Shown: positions 58,273 to 64,000 of the stretch, piece after piece
Layout of the letters: each line of letters opens with the position of its first letter
Position numbering within the stretch: the stretch's first letter is position 1
Source of the DNA: Streptomyces roseus
Lineage (GTDB): Bacteria > Actinomycetota > Actinomycetes > Streptomycetales > Streptomycetaceae
DNA: 64,000 bases
Reading direction: 5' to 3'
Assembly: GCF_001044425.1 (NCBI RefSeq)
Contig: NZ_LFML01000068.1
Coordinates: forward strand, 160,371 to 224,370
Program-made: the position numbers and the translations under genes
The notes under the pieces: generated by a model
The model's database searches: none
What the model was told of the DNA's origin: nothing
Seen by the model: only the letters and a program-made list of their open reading frames with translations

Positions 58273-58301
58273 TTGTCAGTGCAATTTCACATTACTATGT
58301 T
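58273..58301 (+). promoter_or_regulatory. Candidate vegetative promoter of the collagenase gene
   Basis: TTGTCA (58273-58278), 17-nt spacer, TATGTT (58296-58301, conserved A2 and T6), in an unusually AT-rich patch. It lies about 134 nt before the GTG at 58435. Confidence 0.5.
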
Positions 58302-58434
58302 ACAGCTCACACCGCGGCACGTTAATCCCCGTCAAACGCCGTGTGAAGCAGGGCAGTTCCGGCATTCGCAGTTCAGGCATTCCACGTCTTCGCGCACCAC
58401 TTCCCCCACCTCCCCTCCCAACCAGGAGTCCTTG

Positions 58435-60837
58435 GTGTCCCAGCACAGAGCTGTGCGTACGTCCCTCCTCTCCGCCGCCGTCGCGGTGACCCTCCTCGCC
58501 TCCGCCGGCCAGGCCGTGTCCCAGACCGCAGACCGGGCTCCCGCCGCCGCTCCCGCCCCGGCCGCCGTGCCCGGCACCTTCACCTCCGGCGCTCCCGGCG
58601 CGAACCCGTTCGACGAGGTCGACCACCTCGCCTCGCCCAAGGAGGCCGCGCCGGCGACGGGCCAGGCGCCCGGCGGGCTGGCCGCCGACGGCCGCGTCCC
58701 CGGTGCCGCCCCGGCCGCCGCCCCCGTCGCCCGCCCCACCGGGGGCGCGGACAAGGGCCGCGAGCGCGCCGCCGCTGCCCAGGCGGCGCCCGTCGCGCGC
58801 AGCGTCGCCGCGGGCGTCCCCTGCACCCTCGACGGGATCACGGGCCTGAGCCCGGAGCAGTTCGCCGACTTCCTCGCCGACCCGGCCGTCACCGCCGACG
58901 GCTGTATGCGCGGGCTCGTCTGGACCTGGGACGCCCGTCTCGCACCCGTCATGGACGACGCGCACGTCCAGGCCGTCGCCCGCCGGATATCCGGCCTGGC
59001 CGCCGCCCACGACGGCCGCAACTCCTCCCACCTGGAGGAGATGTTCACGTACCTGCACGCGGCCATCTACCACGACTTCTCGCGCGAGGAGATCGACCTC
59101 ACGGACGCCGCGACCGCCGACGCCATGAGCCGGGCCGTCACCGACTTCGGCAACGCGGCCCGTACCTTCGATGCCACCGCCTCCAACGCCCGGACCCTGC
59201 GCGAGGCCCTCTACGCCACCGGCCCCGGCATGCGCCAGACCCAGCTCGGGCTGGTCAAGAAGGTCCTGGCCACCCTGGACGCTGCGCACCCCGCCACCAG
59301 CGCGGACGCGAACTGGGGCGGTGCGGCCCTCGCCGCCCTCACCGTCAACTACCTCGGCGTGTACCCGGGCAACCAGGACGCCGCCTTCCACGCCGCGGCC
59401 AAGGCCGACCCCGCCTACCGGGCCGCCTTCAAGGCCTTCGCCGGCTACACCCACCTCAAGGGCACCGCCAACGCGTGGGTCGTCCGCGACGCGCTGGGCG
59501 AGTACGGCCGCTTCGGACAGATCGAGGGCCTCCAGGACCAGATATCCGCCGACCTCGGCGGTCTCCTGGAGCCGGTCAAGGCGGCCTGGGGCACGGGCAG
59601 CGAGCCCTGGGCCAAGGTCGTCTCCTGGCTGAACACCTACAACGCGTGCAAGCAGTACGGGGTGTGCAAGGAGGACATCGAGAAGATGCTCTTCCCGAAC
59701 ACGTACACCTACGACAACGGCGGCATCAAGGTCCGCACGGCCCTCGACCGGGCCACCGTCGACCAGCTCTACTACGCCAGCAAGCAGGTCAAGACGCAGT
59801 TCCACCGGGTCCTCGGGACCGACCAGCCGCTGGCCGGCGACCCCAACACCACGCTGAACATCGTGCTGTACGCCTCCCGCGCCGACTACGTGACCTACCA
59901 GACGATGCTGTACGGGTACGGCACCGCGAACGGCGGCATGTACATCGAGAACGGCGCCACCTTCTACACCTACCAGCGCCGCGTCCCGCAGGACTCCTCC
60001 CTCACCCTCGAAGAGCTCTTCCGGCACGAGTACACGCACTACCTCAACGGCCGCTTCGCCGTCCCCGGGTTCTTCGGCGAGGGTCCCTGGTACGAGGGCG
60101 ACCGTACGACCGCCATGGACGAGGGCACGGCCGAGTTCTTCGACGGCGCCACCCGCGACAACGGCATCGCCGTCCGCAAGTCCCTGGTCAAGGGCATCAT
60201 CGCCGATACGGCCGGCGGTGGTCCGCGCATGTCGATCGAGCAGCTGCTCAACGCCACCTACGACGGCGACGGCTTCCGCTTCTACAACTACGCGGGCACG
60301 TTCTTCGAGTTCCTGTGGACCGAGAAGCCCTCGCTGCTGCGCGAGATGTACGCCCACCTGCGGGCCAACGACGTGGCCGGGTACGACGCCTGGCGCCACC
60401 GGATGGGCTCGGACGCCTACCTCCAGCGCGACTACAACCGCTTCCTGGACGCGCAGATCGCCAAGGTCGACCAGCTGTACGTGCCGAACACCAGCTTCAC
60501 CCCCAACGACCAGCTGAGGGACGCGGCGCTGGCGAACGTGAAGTCGGCCTTCGCGACCGCCACGTACAACACCCCCGACTGCGTGGAGAACGGGGACCCG
60601 GGCAAGCGGCGGTTCACCTGCACCGGCCGTATCACCTCGAACCTGAAGAACTGGCGCAGCGACGACCAGAACTTCAAGGACATGTCGGAGACGGTGGACT
60701 ACTTCATCCTCGACCGGGCGGGCGCGGCCTCCAACAACCTGGCCGACATGAACTGCTCCTTCGGCCCCGTGGAGATCTGGACCGACCACAAGGCGGGCAC
60801 GTCGAGCTACAGCTGCGAGGGTCCGCTGCGCAGCTGA
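58435..60837 (+). CDS. Secreted collagenase-like zinc metallopeptidase (M9 family)
   Basis: An 800-aa exported peptidase. Signal peptide VSQHRAVRTSLLSAAVAVTL, then an Ala/Pro-rich propeptide-like stretch to about residue 120. The M9 N-terminal activator domain (LDGITGLSPEQFADFLADPA, AIYHDF) precedes the catalytic domain: HEYTH (531-535) and the third ligand Glu about 30 residues later in DEGTAEFF. The C-terminal 100 residues (CVENGDPGKRRFTCTGRIT, VDYFIL) form a beta domain with disulfides. GTG 58435 is chosen because AGGAG is 6 nt upstream. No PKD or collagen-binding repeats, so it may attack other proteins. Confidence 0.9.
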   Translation: MSQHRAVRTSLLSAAVAVTLLASAGQAVSQTADRAPAAAPAPAAVPGTFTSGAPGANPFDEVDHLASPKEAAPATGQAPGGLAADGRVPGAAPAAAPVARPTGGADKGRERAAAAQAAPVARSVAAGVPCTLDGITGLSPEQFADFLADPAVTADGCMRGLVWTWDARLAPVMDDAHVQAVARRISGLAAAHDGRNSSHLEEMFTYLHAAIYHDFSREEIDLTDAATADAMSRAVTDFGNAARTFDATASNARTLREALYATGPGMRQTQLGLVKKVLATLDAAHPATSADANWGGAALAALTVNYLGVYPGNQDAAFHAAAKADPAYRAAFKAFAGYTHLKGTANAWVVRDALGEYGRFGQIEGLQDQISADLGGLLEPVKAAWGTGSEPWAKVVSWLNTYNACKQYGVCKEDIEKMLFPNTYTYDNGGIKVRTALDRATVDQLYYASKQVKTQFHRVLGTDQPLAGDPNTTLNIVLYASRADYVTYQTMLYGYGTANGGMYIENGATFYTYQRRVPQDSSLTLEELFRHEYTHYLNGRFAVPGFFGEGPWYEGDRTTAMDEGTAEFFDGATRDNGIAVRKSLVKGIIADTAGGGPRMSIEQLLNATYDGDGFRFYNYAGTFFEFLWTEKPSLLREMYAHLRANDVAGYDAWRHRMGSDAYLQRDYNRFLDAQIAKVDQLYVPNTSFTPNDQLRDAALANVKSAFATATYNTPDCVENGDPGKRRFTCTGRITSNLKNWRSDDQNFKDMSETVDYFILDRAGAASNNLADMNCSFGPVEIWTDHKAGTSSYSCEGPLRS

Positions 60838-60845
60838 TCGGGCGC

Positions 60846-60889
60846 CGGTGGCCGGTCCCTTCCGCGGCGGAGGAGGGGACCGGCCACCG
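60846..60889 (+). terminator. Strong hairpin after the collagenase gene
   Basis: CGGTGGCCGGTCCC (60846-60859) pairs perfectly with GGGACCGGCCACCG (60876-60889), 8 nt after the stop. 14-bp stem, 16-nt loop. Confidence 0.8.
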
Positions 60890-60944
60890 CACCACCTCCG
60901 GCCGCCCGCCGCTCAGGTGCCCAGCACCTAGGCACCTATTAAAG

Positions 60945-60960
60945 AATGTGACATATTACT
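60945..60960. promoter_or_regulatory. Shared 16-bp motif, candidate GntR-type operator (site A)
   Basis: AATGTGACATATTACT ends 3 nt before the GTG of the first dehydrogenase gene and contains a TGTGACA core typical of GntR/FadR operators. Thirteen of 16 bases match site B at 63928-63943. It overlaps a -10-like CATATT (60952-60957) whose start site would fall on the GTG, making the mRNA leaderless and directly repressible. Confidence 0.55.
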
Positions 60961-60963
60961 GCC

Positions 60964-62112
60964 GTGCTCAAGAGACATCCCGTGGACGTCGTGATCATCG
61001 GCGCCGGCGTCGTCGGAGCCGCGACCGCGTACTACGCGGCCCGCTCCGGACTCTCCGTGGCCGTCGTCGACCGCGGCCCCGTCGCGGGCGGCACGACGGG
61101 AGCCGGGGAGGGCAACCTGCTCGTCTCCGACAAGGAGGCGGGCCCGGAACTCGACCTGGCCCTGCTGTCGGCCGGCCTCTGGCGCGAACTCGCGGCCGTC
61201 CTCCCGCAGGAGATCGAGTACGAGGCCAAGGGCGGGCTCGTCGTCGCCCCGGACGAGGCCTCGCTGGCCGCCCTGCGCACGTTCGCCGACGGCCAGCGCG
61301 AAGCCGGGGTCGAAGCCGTCGAGGCGGGGGCCGGCGAACTCCGCGACCTGGAGCCCCATCTGGCCCCGGGGCCGGTCGGCGCCTTCCTGTACCCGCAGGA
61401 CGCCCAGGTCCAGCCGGCCCAGGCCGCGGCGAGACTGCTGGCCGCCTCGGGCGCCTCGGTGCACCTGGGGCAGGAGGTGACGGAGATCCTGACGGGGCCG
61501 GCGGGGGTGCGCGGGGTGCGTACGCCCGGCGGTGCACTCCTCGCGCCGGCGGTGGTGAACGCGGCCGGGACCTGGGGCGGGCGCATCGCGGAACTGGCCG
61601 GGGTCACCCTGCCGGTGCTTCCCCGCCGCGGGTTCGTCCTGGTGACGGAGCCGCTGCCGCAGCTGGTGCGGCACAAGGTCTACGCCGCGGACTATATCTC
61701 CGACGTGGCGAGCGGTTCGGCGGCGCTCCAGTCCTCGGCGGTGGTCGAGGGGACGCCGGCGGGGCCGGTGCTGATCGGGGCGACCCGGGAGCGGGTCGGC
61801 TTCGACCGCTCGCTGTCGGTGGAGGCGCTGCGCCGCCTGGCGACGCAGGCTGCGGCCCTGTTCCCCGTCCTGGCCCGGGCCCGGGTGCTCCGTACCTACC
61901 ACGGCTTCCGCCCCTACCTCCCGGACCACCTCCCGGCGATCGGCCCTGACCCCCGGATCCCGGGCCTGCTGCACGCCTGCGGTCACGAGGGGGCCGGCAT
62001 CGGCCTGGCCCCGGCCACGGGCGTGTTGATCGCGGCCGCCCTGGCGGGGGCGCAACCCCCGCTGTCCCCCGCCCCGTTCCGGCCGGACCGCTTCGCGGAG
62101 GATCCCCGATGA
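60964..62112 (+). CDS. FAD-dependent amino-acid dehydrogenase subunit (DAO family; HcnC/D-hydroxyproline dehydrogenase beta-like)
   Basis: A 382-aa FAD protein of the D-amino-acid oxidase fold: VVIIGAGVVGAATAYYAARS, GGTTGAGEGNLLVSDKE, VVNAAGTWGGRIAEL, FRPYLPDHLPAIGP and HACGHEGAGIGLAPATG. In three-subunit dye-linked dehydrogenases it is the catalytic subunit oxidising proline-type or D-amino acids. The start GTG 60964 has no ribosome binding site; a leaderless transcript is likely. It overlaps the [2Fe-2S] gene by ATGA. Confidence 0.87.
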   Translation: MLKRHPVDVVIIGAGVVGAATAYYAARSGLSVAVVDRGPVAGGTTGAGEGNLLVSDKEAGPELDLALLSAGLWRELAAVLPQEIEYEAKGGLVVAPDEASLAALRTFADGQREAGVEAVEAGAGELRDLEPHLAPGPVGAFLYPQDAQVQPAQAAARLLAASGASVHLGQEVTEILTGPAGVRGVRTPGGALLAPAVVNAAGTWGGRIAELAGVTLPVLPRRGFVLVTEPLPQLVRHKVYAADYISDVASGSAALQSSAVVEGTPAGPVLIGATRERVGFDRSLSVEALRRLATQAAALFPVLARARVLRTYHGFRPYLPDHLPAIGPDPRIPGLLHACGHEGAGIGLAPATGVLIAAALAGAQPPLSPAPFRPDRFAEDPR

Positions 62113-62435
62113 GCCAGAGCCCCACCCCGCGCAGCCTCGTCGGCGGTGCGCCGCAGGCCACGTACGTCCTGCGCTTCGACGGCCGCGAGCTCACCGCCCA
62201 GGCGGGCCAGAGCATCGCCGCCGTGCTGTGGGCCGCCGGGATCCTCGCCTGGCGGACCACTCGCCAAGGAGGCGCCCCGCGCGGCGCGTTCTGCGGGATC
62301 GGCAGCTGCCACGACTGCCTCGTCACCGTCAACGGCCGCCCGAACCAGCGCGCCTGCCTCGTCCCCGCCCGCCCCGGGGACACCGTCACCACCCAGGAGG
62401 GAACCGGCCATGCCACACCCGAACCCGGCCGCTGA
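62109..62435 (+). CDS. (2Fe-2S)-binding subunit of the dehydrogenase
   Basis: A 108-aa ferredoxin-like subunit carrying the cluster ligands C-x4-C-x2-C...C (FCGIGSCHDC, then ACLVPARPG), relaying electrons between the two FAD subunits. The preceding VLRFDGRELTAQAGQSIAAV is the beta-grasp start. It overlaps its upstream partner by 4 nt and its downstream partner by 26 nt, which implies tight stoichiometric translation. Confidence 0.9.
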   Translation: MSQSPTPRSLVGGAPQATYVLRFDGRELTAQAGQSIAAVLWAAGILAWRTTRQGGAPRGAFCGIGSCHDCLVTVNGRPNQRACLVPARPGDTVTTQEGTGHATPEPGR

Positions 62436-63870
62436 TCTCGCCGTCGTAGGCGCCGGCCCTGCCGGGCTCGCCGCCGCCGTGACCGCCGCCGGTCTCGGGC
62501 TCCGGGTCACCCTCCTCGACGCGGGGGAGCGCCCCGGCGGCCAGTACTACCGCCACCCCGCGCCGGAACTCGGGGCCGCGCGCCCCGAAGCCCTGCACCA
62601 CGGGTGGTCCGCCTTCGCCGAGCGCGAAGCCGCCCTCCAGGCCCACCGGTCGGCAGGCCGCATCACCTACCTCCCGTCCCACCACGTCTGGACGGTGGTC
62701 CCGGACGGCTCGGACGGCTGGGCCCTGTACGCCGTGGCCGGCACCGGCCCCGACGAGGAGGCCGCCACCGTGCACGCGCGGGCCGTGCTCCTCGCCACCG
62801 GCTCCTACGAGCGGCAACTGCCCTTCCCCGGCTGGACCCTGCCCGGGGTGGTCGGGGCCGGAGGGGCGCAGGCCATGCTCAAGAGCGGGCTCGTACTGCC
62901 GGGCCGGCGCGTCGTCGTCGCCGGGAGCGGCCCGCTGCTGCTCGCCGTCGCGGGCTCGCTCGCCGCCGCCGGGGCCCGCGTGCCGGCCGTGGTCGAGGCC
63001 GCCGCCTACACCGCGTACGCCGGGCACGTCCCCGCCCTGCTCCGCAACCCCGGAAAACTGGCCGAAGGCGCCACGTACGGCAGCGCCCTGCTGCGCCGCC
63101 ACATCCGCCTCCTCACCCGGCACGCCGTGACCGAGGCCCACGGCGCCGACCGGGTCGAGGCCGTCACCGTGGCCCGCCTGGACCGCCACTGGCGGCCCGT
63201 GCCCGGGACCGCCCGCCGGATCCCGTGCGACGCGCTGGCCGTGGGCCACGGGCTCGTCCCGCAGCTGGAGCTGGCGACCGGCCTCGGCTGCGCCACGCGG
63301 CCGGCCGCCGACGGAACCGTCGCCCTCGCGCTGGACGCCGAGCAGCGGACCTCCGTCCCCGGGATCTGGTCCGCGGGCGAGACCGGCGGCATCGGCGGCG
63401 CCCAACTGGCCCTCCTCGAAGGGGAGATCGCCGCGCATTCGGTCGCCGCGCACTCGCCCGCCGCCCGCTCCGGCGTCCCCTCCGCCGCCACCCGCTCCGC
63501 AAGCGGCGGCCCGGTCGCGCCCGCCGCCCTGGCCCGCCGCCGCGCCCGCCTGCGCGCCTTCGCCGCCGCCATGGGCGCCGCGCACCGCCCCGCCGACGGA
63601 TGGACCGGCTGGCTCCGCGAGGACACCGACGTGTGCCGCTGCGAGGAGGTCCCGGCCGGCCGGATCCGCGAGGCCGTCTCGGACCTCGGCGCGCGGGACG
63701 CCCGTACGGTCAAACTCCTCACCCGCGCCGGAATGGGCTGGTGCCAGGGCCGCATGTGCGGACCGGCCGTCGCCGCCCTGGCCGGGGACGGGCCCGCGCC
63801 CGACCGGCGGCCCCTGTCCTGCCCGGTCCCGCTGGGCCACCTGGCCGAACTGCCCCCGGCGGACGCCTGA
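62410..63870 (+). CDS. FAD/NAD(P)-binding oxidoreductase subunit with C-terminal BFD-type [2Fe-2S] motif
   Basis: A 486-aa pyridine-nucleotide-disulfide-type flavoprotein: LAVVGAGPAGLAAAVTAAGL, GERPGGQYY, LLATGSYERQLPFPGW, RVVVAGSGPLLLAVAGSLAA and IWSAGETGGIGGAQLALLEG. The last 80 residues contain VCRCEEVPAGRI and GMGWCQGRMC, the four cysteines of a BFD-like [2Fe-2S] site. It corresponds to the alpha subunit (HcnB/OoxA type). AGGAGGG lies 7 nt before ATG 62410. Together the three genes likely encode a D-hydroxyproline-type or opine-type dehydrogenase; exact substrate is uncertain. Confidence 0.88.
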   Translation: MPHPNPAADLAVVGAGPAGLAAAVTAAGLGLRVTLLDAGERPGGQYYRHPAPELGAARPEALHHGWSAFAEREAALQAHRSAGRITYLPSHHVWTVVPDGSDGWALYAVAGTGPDEEAATVHARAVLLATGSYERQLPFPGWTLPGVVGAGGAQAMLKSGLVLPGRRVVVAGSGPLLLAVAGSLAAAGARVPAVVEAAAYTAYAGHVPALLRNPGKLAEGATYGSALLRRHIRLLTRHAVTEAHGADRVEAVTVARLDRHWRPVPGTARRIPCDALAVGHGLVPQLELATGLGCATRPAADGTVALALDAEQRTSVPGIWSAGETGGIGGAQLALLEGEIAAHSVAAHSPAARSGVPSAATRSASGGPVAPAALARRRARLRAFAAAMGAAHRPADGWTGWLREDTDVCRCEEVPAGRIREAVSDLGARDARTVKLLTRAGMGWCQGRMCGPAVAALAGDGPAPDRRPLSCPVPLGHLAELPPADA

Positions 63871-63887
63871 TCGAACGGGCCGATCGG

Positions 63888-63901
63888 AGGGTCCGGACCC
63901 T
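63888..63901. promoter_or_regulatory. Perfect 14-bp palindrome after the dehydrogenase operon
   Basis: AGGGTCCGGACCCT is its own reverse complement. It has no loop, so it is more likely a protein-binding dyad than a terminator. It lies 17 nt after the last dehydrogenase stop and 27 nt before the site-B motif of the next gene. Confidence 0.4.
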
Positions 63902-63927
63902 TGTGGCCGACTCGCACCCACTAGTAA

Positions 63928-63943
63928 AATGTCACACATCACT
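63928..63943. promoter_or_regulatory. Shared 16-bp motif, candidate GntR-type operator (site B)
   Basis: AATGTCACACATCACT precedes the next gene by 15 nt and matches site A before the dehydrogenase operon at 13 of 16 bases, with a TGTCACA core. A common regulator for the two transcription units is likely. Confidence 0.55.
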
Positions 63944-63958
63944 CTAGGGAGCTCTCTC

Positions 63959-64000
63959 ATGACCGACGCGCACACCCCCGCGCCCACCACCGGTACGGAC
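63959..64000 (+). CDS. Start of a further gene, cut by the window edge
   Basis: ATG 63959 with GGGAG 7 nt upstream opens a frame MTDAHTPAPTTGTD that runs off the window. Fourteen residues are too few to identify it. In related three-subunit dehydrogenase loci the next gene is often a dihydrodipicolinate synthase-family or racemase gene; that is a guess from context. Confidence 0.6.
   Translation, partial: MTDAHTPAPTTGTD

Noticed and set aside
63888..63901. The 14-bp palindrome as a rho-independent terminator
   Set aside because: It has no loop nucleotides and no U-tract, so it would make a poor RNA hairpin; it is listed as a possible binding dyad instead.
1..64000. tRNA, rRNA, CRISPR arrays or intact transposons
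   Set aside because: I looked for cloverleaf-type sequences, regularly spaced repeats and transposase motifs on both strands and saw none; a tRNAscan/Infernal run would be decisive.

Overview
The window is high-GC actinobacterial DNA, almost certainly Streptomyces chromosome. It is strongly G/C-biased at third codon positions, has GTG and TTG starts and many 4-nt ATGA/GTGA gene overlaps, and carries typical Streptomyces content: a SepF-like protein, a DmdR1/IdeR-type iron box, many secreted peptidoglycan-binding proteins, a bldA-type TTA codon, Hen1-Pnkp and a MutAB-MeaB operon. I see no rRNA, tRNA, CRISPR array or intact insertion sequence.

Layout. (1) 1-1232: 3' part of a TrmA/RumA-type RNA methyltransferase. 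(2) 1280-7744: an accessory island holding a frameshifted helicase remnant, two convergent paralogous PD-(D/E)XK nuclease + DUF2075 helicase genes, a 42-codon membrane peptide between them, and a beta-family gene broken by a stop codon and a frameshift. Third-position G+C looks lower here than around it. (3) 7949-11316: SWIM zinc-finger protein, then an Lrp/AsnC regulator divergent from an asparaginase across a perfect palindrome. (4) 11372-16467: mutA-mutB-meaB (methylmalonyl-CoA mutase and its chaperone GTPase). (5) 16632-23102: organosulfur scavenging operon (TauD-type dioxygenase, FMN reductase, SsuABC transporter, FMN monooxygenase), preceded by an apparently leaderless cysteine-containing 33-codon ORF. 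(6) 23166-30167: quinone oxidoreductase, iron-box-controlled DUF2470 protein, SepF-like protein, TTA-containing ATPase coupled to a MazG hydrolase, LLM oxidoreductase and homocysteine S-methyltransferase. (7) 30161-36210: PASTA-type membrane protein, the hen1-pnkp RNA repair operon and a small secreted protein. (8) 36312-39113: arginine deiminase, ornithine carbamoyltransferase and an anti-sigma-type ATPase. (9) 39385-47603: CoA-dependent aromatic acid catabolism (enoyl-CoA hydratase, salicylyl/aminobenzoyl-CoA monooxygenase-reductase fusion, PaaX regulator, aryl-CoA ligase, acyl-CoA dehydrogenase, RidA). (10) 47714-60837: an exported-protein neighbourhood with four peptidoglycan-binding proteins, one of them an amidase, a 1,366-aa SGNH hydrolase with a transglycosylase-like segment, an HTH-TM-DUF2690 protein, an aminopeptidase P and a collagenase-type metallopeptidase. 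(11) 60964-64000: three-subunit FAD/[2Fe-2S]/FAD amino-acid-type dehydrogenase operon and the start of the next gene, both preceded by the same 16-bp motif.

How genes work together. MeaB guards the B12 mutase. The sulfur operon imports and desulfonates organosulfur compounds, probably under cysteine attenuation. ArcA and OTC degrade arginine. The aromatic cluster is probably controlled by its PaaX protein through a GTGAC-N4-GTCA site found in two of its promoters. The most promising unexplained items are the convergent nuclease-helicase pair with its small membrane peptide and the leaderless cysteine ORF.
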